A model generated the notes under the pieces. That model did not search any database and had not been told where the DNA came from. It saw only the letters and a program-made list of their open reading frames with translations. Source: a virus. Taken from it: a stretch of DNA of 58,762 nucleotides. This document shows positions 25,761-33,786 of this stretch, in pieces. A program made the translations under genes and the position numbers. Positions within the stretch are counted from its first letter, which is position 1. Each line of letters opens with the position of its first letter. The stretch lies in IMG/VR virus record IMGVR_UViG_3300008952_001413, positions 1 through 58,762 of that record. One strand, given 5' to 3'.

Positions 25761-26988
25761 TGTATTGTACAGTCATTCCAAATGGTGCTTCTATTCCTCT
25801 TTCGTATGGGTTATTAATTAAAAATATTGTATCACAATAAGTTTCATCTCCCCAACTATTAAATGGCCAACCATCTGTAAACATTATAAATTTTTTAGGT
25901 TCTATACCTTCTCTTTTCATATAATCCCAATTACATTCAAACTCTGTACCACCACCTGAACCTAATTTATAATCTAATAATTCATCTGCATTATCTGGTG
26001 TAAACACTTTTGGATTAAAAACTTCTGTGTCAAAAGTCCAAAGATGTATTCTAAAATCTTTGTATTGATCCATTATGTTTTTTACTTCTGTCAAAAATTC
26101 TTTACATTGTTCATTGCTTATCGAACCAGAAGCATCAAGAGCCAAACATATATCAATCATTTCGTCATTGTTTTGTCCTGGTAGTATAGCAGATGTGTGC
26201 CATGATTTTCTACTAGGTCTCATCCAGGTATAATCTGATTTAATTGTACTCATAATTTGTTGTTGAAGTATTTCTCTCCAATCCATTTTTGGTTCTGTTA
26301 AGTCAGCAACTAATCTTTGTAAAGCCCCCGGTAAGTTACCTGCACCTGTAGATTGTGCGGCACTCACCATTGCTTCTTTTACTTCGTCTCTGATTTTTTT
26401 TAATTCTTCTTTAGAATAAACTGGTTGTTTTCCTTTTCCGTTTTTATCTTTTCCTTTTCCACCTGATCCTGGCTCTTTGCCCCAATCAACGTGTTCGTCC
26501 ATAAGTTTACCTAATTTGTCTAACATCTTCTTACCATTCTTTTTGGCTTGTTTATAGATGTCATCATATATTCTTTCTGCTGGCCAATCCTTGTATTTTT
26601 CATCTTGGAAGCCTTTGTTCTCACCTTTTTTACCCTTTGGCATTTCTCCAATTTTTCCGTCAACAAGTATTTGGTTAACGGCATAGTCTGCCGCTATGTT
26701 CCAAAGTTGTGGATCTCTATTTCCAATTCTAACTAACATATGTTCAAATACATTATGTAGAACTTCATGACCAAATAAGAACTCTGCTTCTTTTGGTGTA
26801 AGTGAATCTATAAATTTTGTATTGTAATAAAAGTATCTACCATCTGTACCAGCAGTAGGACACCAATCATCTGCATTCACAAGTTTCAATCTAGTAGCAA
26901 GGTTGCCAAAGAAAGGGTGTTTCAATAGTAAGGCAATCCTCGCTGTCACTAGTTTGTCTATGATTTTTTGATTATGGTAGTCTGACAT
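25753..26988 (-). CDS. VWA-domain protein with N-terminal metallopeptidase-like domain (DUF2201 type)
   Basis: A protein of 411 residues. The N-terminal domain contains LFGHEVLHNVFEHM (HEVLH at 74-78), a zinc HExxH motif. A charged linker (about 150-180, rich in GKGKDKNGKGK) leads to a von Willebrand A domain with the MIDAS D-x-S-x-S in LALDASGSIS (about residue 280) and later MFTDGWP. This pairing is DUF2201; such proteins work with MoxR-type AAA ATPases, one of which is encoded just upstream beyond one inserted gene. In T4-like marine phages the pair is conserved, but its target (chaperone or protein release) is unproven. Confidence 0.8.
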   Translation of the reverse strand: MSDYHNQKIIDKLVTARIALLLKHPFFGNLATRLKLVNADDWCPTAGTDGRYFYYNTKFIDSLTPKEAEFLFGHEVLHNVFEHMLVRIGNRDPQLWNIAADYAVNQILVDGKIGEMPKGKKGENKGFQDEKYKDWPAERIYDDIYKQAKKNGKKMLDKLGKLMDEHVDWGKEPGSGGKGKDKNGKGKQPVYSKEELKKIRDEVKEAMVSAAQSTGAGNLPGALQRLVADLTEPKMDWREILQQQIMSTIKSDYTWMRPSRKSWHTSAILPGQNNDEMIDICLALDASGSISNEQCKEFLTEVKNIMDQYKDFRIHLWTFDTEVFNPKVFTPDNADELLDYKLGSGGGTEFECNWDYMKREGIEPKKFIMFTDGWPFNSWGDETYCDTIFLINNPYERGIEAPFGMTVQYND

Positions 26989-27003
26989 TATTTAGACTCC
27001 ATA
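26985..27003 (+). repeat. 19-base direct repeat, copy 1
   Basis: ACATTATTTAGACTCCATA occurs here and again at 27698-27716. It covers the stop of the gene at 26988-27701 and the start of the VWA gene. The two copies bracket exactly one gene, as expected after insertion or duplication at a gene boundary. Confidence 0.85.
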
Positions 27004-27701
27004 CTAGTTAAATTTTTTCTAATTGTTGGATGTTGGTTACTTAACCAAAATTCTATAAAATCAAAACTAATTAATTTGCACGGTAGATTTAAATATTTTA
27101 TTAATCTTGTATAAACGTTCTCAAATTTTTTTTTATTTAATAACTCATGAAATTTTATTTCAAATAATCTTTCATCTTGTAAATTAGTTTTAAATTTTTC
27201 AAATGAGACTTGTTTTATTATATCATCATCAAATGATAGGTTTTTAGATAGGTTTTTAAACATACTCAGCCATTTAATAATCTCTGCTTCATTTTTATTT
27301 TTTGGTAGTATTCTTATTATTTTTGCTTTTTTAAAAAAAGATAATATGTTTTCAACAACGCAATCTCTCCAATTATGATTAGAAAATAGAACCATATCTA
27401 ACATATTATATGATAATGTATTTTTTCCAATTTCGTTATTAATGTCATGGATTAGTTGTTTATTAAAGATAATAGTACCTTCAACTTCTAATCCAGCAGT
27501 TTTTCCATCAGTAGGAGAAAACATAACTTTTCCTCGATCACTTATTCCAAAAAATGAAGAACCTGTTTCTAAATAATGATAATTAATTATTGTTGCAAGT
27601 AAATCTCCTCCTGCACCCGGAGGATATACTATCCAAATACATTCATCATTATTTGAAAAATTTTTACTTTTTTTATAATCTATTGGTCCTCGGTAATACA
27701 T
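26988..27701 (-). CDS. inserted gene, unknown protein with a YPPGAGG loop
   Basis: A protein of 237 residues. WIVYPPGAGGDLLATIIN near residue 24 looks like the start of a nucleotide- or PAPS-binding Rossmann fold; the tandem proteins at 33766-35612 open similarly (IVYHSGTYG, IAYHPGMYG), so a distant sulfotransferase-like relation is possible. The rest is Lys/Asn/Ile-rich. The last residues, SMESK, repeat the end of the AAA ATPase upstream (AMESK), because a 19-base direct repeat spans both gene ends. The gene splits the otherwise adjacent ATPase and VWA genes and is probably a recent insertion. Confidence 0.55.
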   Translation of the reverse strand: MYYRGPIDYKKSKNFSNNDECIWIVYPPGAGGDLLATIINYHYLETGSSFFGISDRGKVMFSPTDGKTAGLEVEGTIIFNKQLIHDINNEIGKNTLSYNMLDMVLFSNHNWRDCVVENILSFFKKAKIIRILPKNKNEAEIIKWLSMFKNLSKNLSFDDDIIKQVSFEKFKTNLQDERLFEIKFHELLNKKKFENVYTRLIKYLNLPCKLISFDFIEFWLSNQHPTIRKNLTSMESK

Positions 27702-27716
27702 TATTTAGACTCCATA
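27698..27716 (+). repeat. 19-base direct repeat, copy 2
   Basis: Identical to 26985-27003. Here it covers the stop of the AAA ATPase gene and the start of the inserted gene. Beyond the 19 bases, AGTTA matches again after two mismatches. Confidence 0.85.
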
Positions 27717-28804
27717 GCAGTTATGACATACTTGCCAAACTTCTTATGGAACCTATCAAATGATTTCAACTTGCTAGGATCGAACGGAAGTTTATAGTTT
27801 GTCAGTGCAATTTTAGCACCCATAACAACCAACTCTGTTTCAAAGTTGTCCATCATATAGTGAAAAAATCTATCTGCTTGTTCGTTCCAATTTTTCACTT
27901 TCTTTTCATGTGCCTGTTGTAATTCATAACACAACGAAACTGTAAGTGAATACATCGCTGATATTTCTTTAGTTTTAAGATCTTTAACCTTACCGCTCAA
28001 TATATCAGATGGGTTAGGTAACTGACCGCTAACCTTACGATGATTCATAAACTTAACGGCCAGGCCTTCTCCTACGCAACCTGCAACGAGGTCAGTGAGC
28101 GTACTTTCTGGCAGGTCATCTGATAGAAGTTGTGATACGAAACTCCATGATCTCGGAGTTGCGAATGATCTACTTGATCCTTTAGGATCAAAATCATATA
28201 AATCTTGTTTTGCGAATGTGCAATAACCTACCACATCAGAATGGATATGTTTGTCTGTTGCCCATTGTAACCAATCGTCATAGTCCACTCTTAGTTCAAT
28301 GTGAACAAATCTGTTGGCTAACGGAGCAGGCATTCTGTAAGTGACACCTTTATCACTATCTCTATTACCAGCCGCTACAATTGAAACGCCTTCTGGCAAA
28401 TGATATTGTCCTACTCTTCTGTTTAAAATAAGTTGATAAGCCGCCGCTTGTACTGCCGGTGCCGCTGAGTTCAATTCATCTAAGAATACAATAGCAGTCG
28501 ATTTAAGATCAGTTGGCAGTTCTGCAGGACTAGCCCAAACCATGTTGTTTTCTTTTGAATTGTAATAAGGAATACCCTTAATATCTGTAGGTTCCCATAA
28601 AGGAAGTCTAATATCGATAACTTCTCTTTTTTGTGAATCTGCAATTTGTTTAACTATGTCGGATTTACCAATACCAGGTGCCCCCCACATCATTATTGGT
28701 CTTTGTAATTTGATACAATGTGTTAATGCTGATTTTGCCTCGTTTGGCGTTACAGTTCTATTTTGACTGCCTATTGCTTGTTCTTTGTTTTTGGTTCTTG
28801 CCAT
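27701..28804 (-). CDS. MoxR-type AAA+ ATPase
   Basis: A protein of 367 residues. Walker A GAPGIGKS (41-48), Walker B IVFLDELNSA (about 105-114), sensor 1 in SIVAAGNRDSD and an arginine in PLANRFVHIEL fit the MoxR clade. The family remodels or activates protein targets together with VWA-domain partners; such a partner is encoded downstream. The gene has an AGGAG site and its own promoter in the 73-base gap upstream. Its 3' end carries copy 2 of a direct repeat. Confidence 0.88.
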   Translation of the reverse strand: MARTKNKEQAIGSQNRTVTPNEAKSALTHCIKLQRPIMMWGAPGIGKSDIVKQIADSQKREVIDIRLPLWEPTDIKGIPYYNSKENNMVWASPAELPTDLKSTAIVFLDELNSAAPAVQAAAYQLILNRRVGQYHLPEGVSIVAAGNRDSDKGVTYRMPAPLANRFVHIELRVDYDDWLQWATDKHIHSDVVGYCTFAKQDLYDFDPKGSSRSFATPRSWSFVSQLLSDDLPESTLTDLVAGCVGEGLAVKFMNHRKVSGQLPNPSDILSGKVKDLKTKEISAMYSLTVSLCYELQQAHEKKVKNWNEQADRFFHYMMDNFETELVVMGAKIALTNYKLPFDPSKLKSFDRFHKKFGKYVITAMESK

Positions 28805-28836
28805 TTGTACACTCCTGTTTAAATGTTTATAATACT

Positions 28837-28864
28837 ATAATAACATAGTATTGTAATACGTCAA
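28837..28864 (-). promoter_or_regulatory. sigma70-type promoter upstream of the AAA ATPase
   Basis: On the minus strand TTGACG (28859-28864) and TATTAT (28837-28842) are 16 bases apart. The leader is about 25 bases and contains GGAG seven bases before the ATG. Confidence 0.6.
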
Positions 28865-28877
28865 CCTGGTATTATGG

Positions 28878-30035
28878 CTAAAAAGTCGCTATTTTACTAG
28901 GATTTTTGTCCAGAAGAAGAGAAAAATTAGGAATAAAATGCTCAATGCTTGTATTTCGTTGCTCATCAAGGTATTTTACTTGATACATTAATTGTTTTAT
29001 TGCATTATGGTTTGTTTTTGCTTCTTTTAACGATTTTAAAAACATTAACATTTCTAATTTCCATTTGCTATTATGGGTTAAATTATTATATTGTAAAAAA
29101 TCGTTTATTTGGTGTATAAAGTAATCTTTAAGATTGTTTGTTGCAATAAATGGACTATAATAAATTGGATTTAATATTTTTGATGGTGTAACTCTAAAGG
29201 TTTTTCCGTTTGTAGCATAAAATGATTCCATTTCTTTACACCAAAATAAAAAGTTTTTGTAATCGAATAAAGATAATACGTTAATTGTGCTAAAAACTTC
29301 TGTATGGAAATTTTTGTATTTGGCTAATGCACGAACGTTTTTATCAATTGCTTCAAATTTACTAGGCCATCTAATATAGTTGTTTGCTAACCCATAACTG
29401 TCTATGCTAACACTTAATCTAACTGATTTAAAATTTTTTAAAGAATTACAAAATTTTTTATTTAAATTTGTACCATTTATGTTAATCAATACGGTTATGT
29501 TTTTTGAGTAACCTTTTTCGTCAAGCCTTTGAAAATAATAATTGTTATCTTCCATAATACTAGGTTCTCCACCTTGTATTTGAATTTCTTTTACTTCTGC
29601 GGATATATTAATTAGGTCATCTATAACTTGTTTAGAAACTTGAGATACTCCTTTATTGTTTACATATAGTTTTTTGTCTTTTGCCAACTCAGAACTACGT
29701 TCTGAATTGCACATTATACATTTTAAATTACATAAATTGCTAAAATCTAAATCTAAAAGTACTGGTAGATCTTTGGTAGGAAGAGAATTGTGTTTTTTCA
29801 ATCTTGTCCTATTACTTGGCAACTTTTTACTTTCAAGTCTATAACAAGAAGCACAGCCATCGACAGGCATATCTTTGTGACTTCTAATTATAGCTTGTTG
29901 TCTTTTTTTACTATTCCAAAATTTGCTTGGTAGTTGCGTTGGTTTTTCGATTTGTTCATTAACACAACATAAACTTGTTCCTCTGTGAGAAACAAATAAT
30001 CCTTTGTCTATAAATTCACATGAATATTGGTTCAC
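28878..30035 (-). CDS. radical SAM protein with N-terminal auxiliary-cluster segment (minus-strand copy 1)
   Basis: A protein of 385 residues. Cys6 and the CC pair 23-24, then CASCYRLE (Cys61, Cys64), precede the radical SAM cluster Cys102-x3-Cys106-x2-Cys109 (LCNLKCIMC); QGGEPS (GGEP 155-158) follows. LDLDFSNLCNLKC is shared almost word for word with the copies at 37839, 41910 and 48634. The first Cys lacks the usual PW after it, so the N-terminal region is more divergent here. It is isolated among T4-like accessory genes, with a four-base overlap to the gene upstream. Confidence 0.8.
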   Translation of the reverse strand: MNQYSCEFIDKGLFVSHRGTSLCCVNEQIEKPTQLPSKFWNSKKRQQAIIRSHKDMPVDGCASCYRLESKKLPSNRTRLKKHNSLPTKDLPVLLDLDFSNLCNLKCIMCNSERSSELAKDKKLYVNNKGVSQVSKQVIDDLINISAEVKEIQIQGGEPSIMEDNNYYFQRLDEKGYSKNITVLININGTNLNKKFCNSLKNFKSVRLSVSIDSYGLANNYIRWPSKFEAIDKNVRALAKYKNFHTEVFSTINVLSLFDYKNFLFWCKEMESFYATNGKTFRVTPSKILNPIYYSPFIATNNLKDYFIHQINDFLQYNNLTHNSKWKLEMLMFLKSLKEAKTNHNAIKQLMYQVKYLDEQRNTSIEHFIPNFSLLLDKNPSKIATF

Positions 30036-30427
30036 GTATTTTTCCCCTCATCGGCCTTGCTCATAGCCCGTGCTAAACCGTATTTTGTTACATCTCCAGC
30101 AAACATCATGAGTTGTAATGCCATTTTTTCCATGGTTACAACAATTTGCTTTTTGTCTACATAATATGGGCAGTCAACAAATTCATCTAACCATAAAAAT
30201 GTTTGTGGTCTGAATATGATTTTAGCAGGAAATTTAATTTCATAGGTTTTAATATCTAAGGATTTCACACATTCATAGCCTATTTTTGTTAATCTCAGTG
30301 ATCTTGCTTGGTAGCTTTCTCGTACATTTTGCCACCAACTAAAATAAGCCGCTTTTATACTTTCATCGTGTAATGGTTGTTCCTTGAGTGTAAGGAAGGT
30401 TCGAGTGTAGGCTGTCTTTGTGTCCAT
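30032..30427 (-). CDS. conserved phage protein of 131 residues, unknown
   Basis: MDTKTAYTRTFLTLKEQPL, then AAYFSWWQNVRESYQARSLRL and KTYEIKFPAKIIFRPQTFLWL, ending in an acidic/Lys tail. The arrangement of aromatic residues (YFSWW, LRLT-GY) recalls small proteins of unknown function in T4-like phages. No enzyme motif is visible. It is part of the long minus-strand operon that includes RNase H. Confidence 0.55.
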   Translation of the reverse strand: MDTKTAYTRTFLTLKEQPLHDESIKAAYFSWWQNVRESYQARSLRLTKIGYECVKSLDIKTYEIKFPAKIIFRPQTFLWLDEFVDCPYYVDKKQIVVTMEKMALQLMMFAGDVTKYGLARAMSKADEGKNT

Positions 30428-30435
30428 ACACTTAA

Positions 30436-30723
30436 TTATCTAGAGAATTTGTCGCCAGTTTTTAAAAGATACACACCAAATTTATCGGTGTTGTGTTGTG
30501 TGTTTAACTTCTTAGCCAAATTCTCTGCATGGCCTGGATTAGAGAATGATACTTTCTTGTATTTTGGTCCTGGATAATTCGCAACCAAACTTGACGATTT
30601 TAAGTTGATTGGTTTACCATCATAAAAAACTGCCCATATGCCTTCAGCCGCAAGGACTTCGTCCATTTTATAGGTAGTTTTATTACTGTGCTGTAGTAAC
30701 ACTGTTGGTTTTGGCCTGCTCAT
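30436..30723 (-). CDS. conserved T4-like marine phage protein of 95 residues
   Basis: MSRPKPTVLLQHSNKTTYK, GIWAVFYDGKPINLKSS, then YPGPKYKKVSFSNPGHAENLAKKLN. I recall closely similar proteins in T4-like cyanophages near recombination and replication genes, without known function. The Met at 30723 is preferred to an upstream one at 30831 because the extra residues would overlap the next gene and are basic, low-complexity sequence. Confidence 0.6.
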   Translation of the reverse strand: MSRPKPTVLLQHSNKTTYKMDEVLAAEGIWAVFYDGKPINLKSSSLVANYPGPKYKKVSFSNPGHAENLAKKLNTQHNTDKFGVYLLKTGDKFSR

Positions 30724-30754
30724 GATACAACTATATTTACCAATAATTGTATTA

Positions 30755-31003
30755 CTATTTTTTATTAAAGTCGCCACCGTCCATCTCAATATTGATCGTT
30801 TGTGCTTCTTTGGCAGTTTTGAGTGCTTCAATTATTTCTTCTTGAATAGTGACTATTCTTGTCATGACTTGTGATAAAGAATCTGCTAACTTGTCAGCTT
30901 CACTAGCTGGTATCCTAATTTCACGTTCACCTTTTTGACGTAAGGTTCTTATTCTACCTAGCAAATCTTCAATTGGTTTAGTTTGAATTTTTGAGTGCGT
31001 CAT
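30755..31003 (-). CDS. small coiled-coil protein of 82 residues
   Basis: MTHSKIQTKPIEDLLGRIR, then a heptad-like helical run (LADSLSQVMTRIVTIQEEII EAL) and a short acidic end. It resembles a coiled-coil assembly or chaperone subunit. No named family. It overlaps its upstream neighbour by 26 bases in a different frame. Confidence 0.5.
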   Translation of the reverse strand: MTHSKIQTKPIEDLLGRIRTLRQKGEREIRIPASEADKLADSLSQVMTRIVTIQEEIIEALKTAKEAQTINIEMDGGDFNKK

Positions 31004-31493
31004 TTAGTTGTGATACCATTTCAGTTTTTGATTTTATAGGTCCTTTGTAAGGATACCTTTGTAGTGTAATAATTTTTGGACAGTATGCTTTACGCCAATT
31101 TACAGTTTCAAATTTTACAATGTAATAACCTGCACAAAACATTGATTTGGATTTTGGTGTTTTTGTATACAGAGGTAATTTTTTTTGTACGTCCCATAAT
31201 GAATTATAAGGTTTTTGTGAACATGGATAGCCATGTACTTCAAAATCTTGTGCTTGTTTTACGTCCCATTTATCAACTGACTTTTCTTCTACTTCTTTAA
31301 TTTTCTCTTTAAAAATATTAAAACCAAATTTGGTGAACAGGCTCTCCTGTGTGTGAAACACTTGTCTATGATCTTTTTTACTTAAAAAGATCCAACCATT
31401 ATCTTCTTTTTTTTGAAGGGTACCTAATTTTTGACCGCGTTCTTCAACAATCCAAAACTTGTCTTTTACAAGTGTTTTTGCTTTTATTGTCAT
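30978..31493 (-). CDS. conserved phage protein of 171 residues, unknown
   Basis: MTIKAKTLVKDKFWIVEERG, GTLQKKEDNGWIFLSKKD and, near the end, YYIVKFETVNWRKAYCPKI followed by LQRYPYKGPIKSKTEM. The aromatic-rich beta pattern suggests a small globular fold. The gene is coupled to RNase H by a four-base overlap, and I recall the same neighbour pair in T4-like cyanophages. Function unknown. Confidence 0.55.
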   Translation of the reverse strand: MTIKAKTLVKDKFWIVEERGQKLGTLQKKEDNGWIFLSKKDHRQVFHTQESLFTKFGFNIFKEKIKEVEEKSVDKWDVKQAQDFEVHGYPCSQKPYNSLWDVQKKLPLYTKTPKSKSMFCAGYYIVKFETVNWRKAYCPKIITLQRYPYKGPIKSKTEMVSQLNDALKNSN

Positions 31494-32476
31494 ACACTTA
31501 ACCTCGCATTAAAGGGCTCTACGTATAGTTGAGCCTGCTCACTAATTCTATTTAAATCATACTTGGCACAGAACCTCATGAATCTGATTCCAACTTGATC
31601 TATACTTTTATTTTCTGCCTTAGCCTGTGTAATCGTTTGATCTAGTTCTTCTACAATGGCTTCTGGTTGTGCGTGAAGATCTACTAATAACTTGTTTCTT
31701 TCGTAATCGTCTATTACTCTATGTTCAGTACCTTCTGTATCAACCCATTTAGATAACATTATATTATTCCAAGTATATCCTTTTTCATTACGATCTGCAA
31801 ATGCTTCTTGCAATCCTATTTTATTTTTAGTGCCTTTTGTTCTAACACCAGGGTATGCACTAAAAATATTATCACTAGGATCGCCTCTCATACTTTTTTC
31901 GAATATAATCCACTCTGGATTTGGTGCTCCTTTTGGTGTTTTTGTTTTCTTGTCTATAATTTCATTTCCTTTTCCGTCAAACCAACCTTCGTGTGTAATA
32001 GTGGTTTCTGTAATACCGTTGTATTGCTTAACATTTTCACTTACAAGTTGATTTAGATCTTTGTCAGTACTTAAAATTACGTGTTTTTTGTTTGGATGCT
32101 TATCAATCCAACGTGCAATTAAGTCATCTGCTTCGCAACGTGAGTTTTGTAATACAGTAACATTGGTTTTTGTTTTAATAAAATCAATAAAATCATCATA
32201 ACACTCCCAAAATACTTTATTTTCATCTTTCTCTTTTTCAGTCATTGCTTCAAACACTTCTTTTCTATTTTTTTTGTATGGAGTATAGTGGTCTTTACGC
32301 CAACTACGTCCTTCTAAACAGAAAACCATGTGTGTACCGTTAAAGTCTTGCCATGCTTTTTTAATAGAGTTCATAGTGATATGGATAGCCATACCTATTT
32401 TTTCAGACGTGTCTCCTCTAATTACATGCCTAGCACGAAAAAATGTGTTTGCTGTATCAACTAATATGTGGGTCAT
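31490..32476 (-). CDS. rnh: T4 RNase H-type 5'-3' exonuclease / flap nuclease
   Basis: A protein of 328 residues, close to the 305 of T4 RNase H. Acidic metal-binding residues are in THILVDTANTFFRA (Asp7), NSRCEADDLIARW (E-A-D-D), HVILSTDKDLNQLV (STDKD) and MRGDPSDNI (D-x-S-D), the four positions that coordinate Mg in the FEN/5'-3' exonuclease family. It removes RNA primers and flaps during lagging-strand synthesis. It lies in a dense minus-strand operon, apart from the polymerase cluster. Confidence 0.88.
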   Translation of the reverse strand: MTHILVDTANTFFRARHVIRGDTSEKIGMAIHITMNSIKKAWQDFNGTHMVFCLEGRSWRKDHYTPYKKNRKEVFEAMTEKEKDENKVFWECYDDFIDFIKTKTNVTVLQNSRCEADDLIARWIDKHPNKKHVILSTDKDLNQLVSENVKQYNGITETTITHEGWFDGKGNEIIDKKTKTPKGAPNPEWIIFEKSMRGDPSDNIFSAYPGVRTKGTKNKIGLQEAFADRNEKGYTWNNIMLSKWVDTEGTEHRVIDDYERNKLLVDLHAQPEAIVEELDQTITQAKAENKSIDQVGIRFMRFCAKYDLNRISEQAQLYVEPFNARLSV

Positions 32477-32829
32477 TACGAGACCTCTGTTTTGCCATCA
32501 TCTCGTCTGTTTATTTGAACATAACCAGAGCCAGTAACGTCAATACCTTGCTCATTGCCAATTGTTCGACAGAGAGTTTGAAACCATCTGTCAACTATTT
32601 CTTCATCTGATTGACCAAGATATCCATGTTGTTTTAAATTGTTAACAAATTCGTCATTCCAATCTAGTTCAAAAAATCCATTACGTGGATTGTCTGGACT
32701 AACATTTATATTTAAAACCTTAACCCAAGGTTCCTCACTTTTAGTAGTTTTCTTTTTTGCTCTCGGTTTTGTAGTTTTTTTAACTTTCATTGTTTTATTA
32801 TAGTTTGTTTTTCCTTTTTTTGCAATCAT
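32476..32829 (-). CDS. basic-tailed small protein, unknown
   Basis: A protein of 117 residues from the ATG at 32829, which shares a base with the stop of queE (TAATG). A Lys-rich N-terminus (MKVKKTTKPRAKKKTTK) is followed by an acidic globular part with FFELDWNDEFVNNLKQHGY and DEEIVDRWFQTLCRTIGNE. A GTG four codons upstream is less likely. It may bind nucleic acid through the tail. Coupled between queE and rnh. Confidence 0.55.
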   Translation of the reverse strand: MIAKKGKTNYNKTMKVKKTTKPRAKKKTTKSEEPWVKVLNINVSPDNPRNGFFELDWNDEFVNNLKQHGYLGQSDEEIVDRWFQTLCRTIGNEQGIDVTGSGYVQINRRDDGKTEVS

Positions 32830-33716
32830 TATGTTCCCCACTTATTACCAAATAAATCTACGTGCAGTCTTGGAGAATATTTAAAACCATATTTCAAACA
32901 TAAGTCAGCGACTTGTTTAGCAGTTTTAGATTGCCCTTCAACTGTGGCACCTACTGCCATTAGATATATGTCTGCTTCTACACCTGCGTCTGCATATGCT
33001 TTTCTTGCCATATCAACTTCTTCTAAATCTTCTTCATCTTCAACAACAAATTTAAAATATAAATGTGTGTTTGGTATTTCTGAATATTGTCTTGCAACTT
33101 CAGGTTTAATTGCTTTTTCCCACTTCTCACCTGATATTGATAATTTTGGTGAAGTTGACCAAGTTACGTGAACTGGATGTTTTGTATAATCACCAGCAGT
33201 TAAACCGTGCATAAATTTATCAAAGTTTTCTTTAAATGGTTGTGTGCAATTAGTTTCAATAGTTAAATTTTTTAAATCATTAAATTGTGGTTGTCTTAAT
33301 AAATGTTGTGTTTCTCTTTGCCACAACATAGGTTCTCCACCTGTTATAACAAAATGTATATCTTGTCCTGTAGAACATATCCACTTATTTTCTGGTGTGA
33401 AAGATATAATTTGTTTTGCAATTTTATCTATAGGTTCCCAATCAACTAAATGTTTATATCTTGTTGACCAACTTGCACTTGCGTCACAGCCAATATCAAC
33501 AACAGGTAAATCTTTAATATTTTTAAGTTCTGATAGGTCTTGCGTGGAATATGGCATTTCTTCTGGTTTAAGCCATTTACTTTTATCTCTACCTTGCCCA
33601 AATCCATGACAATGGAAATTGCAACCAAATACTCTAAAGAATACACTAGGTACGCCTACAAATCGCCCTTCACCTTGTACTGAATGAAATATTTCTGAAT
33701 ATCTTATTTTTTCCAT
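32829..33716 (-). CDS. queE: 7-carboxy-7-deazaguanine synthase-like radical SAM enzyme (QueE)
   Basis: A protein of 295 residues. The QueE start (IRYSEIFHSVQGEGRFVGVPSVFFR) is clear, as are GGEPMLW (125-131) and TIETNCTQ. QueE turns 6-carboxytetrahydropterin into CDG, the first 7-deazaguanine. The cluster motif is unusual: GCNFHCHGF gives Cys32-x3-Cys36, but the expected third Cys is Phe39; the next is Cys76 in DIGCDASASW, which matches the CDT-x3-W segment of normal QueE. About 39 residues thus separate the second and third cluster cysteines. FolE, a QueD-like and a DpdA-like protein are encoded nearby. A strong promoter lies upstream. Confidence 0.82.
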   Translation of the reverse strand: MEKIRYSEIFHSVQGEGRFVGVPSVFFRVFGCNFHCHGFGQGRDKSKWLKPEEMPYSTQDLSELKNIKDLPVVDIGCDASASWSTRYKHLVDWEPIDKIAKQIISFTPENKWICSTGQDIHFVITGGEPMLWQRETQHLLRQPQFNDLKNLTIETNCTQPFKENFDKFMHGLTAGDYTKHPVHVTWSTSPKLSISGEKWEKAIKPEVARQYSEIPNTHLYFKFVVEDEEDLEEVDMARKAYADAGVEADIYLMAVGATVEGQSKTAKQVADLCLKYGFKYSPRLHVDLFGNKWGT

Positions 33717-33757
33717 ATTTTTGGATCTATATTTTTTGTTGTTTCTACTATTCTTTA

Positions 33758-33786
33758 ATTGTATACTACTTTTGCGGGTATGTCAA
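33758..33786 (-). promoter_or_regulatory. sigma70-type promoter upstream of queE
   Basis: On the minus strand TTGACA (33781-33786) and TACAAT (33758-33763) are 17 bases apart. It overlaps the 3' end of the gene at 33766-34725. The leader is about 35 bases, without an obvious Shine-Dalgarno site. Confidence 0.7.

Noticed and set aside
26988-27701. Homing endonuclease as explanation for the inserted gene
   Set aside because: The protein has no LAGLIDADG, GIY-YIG or HNH motif.
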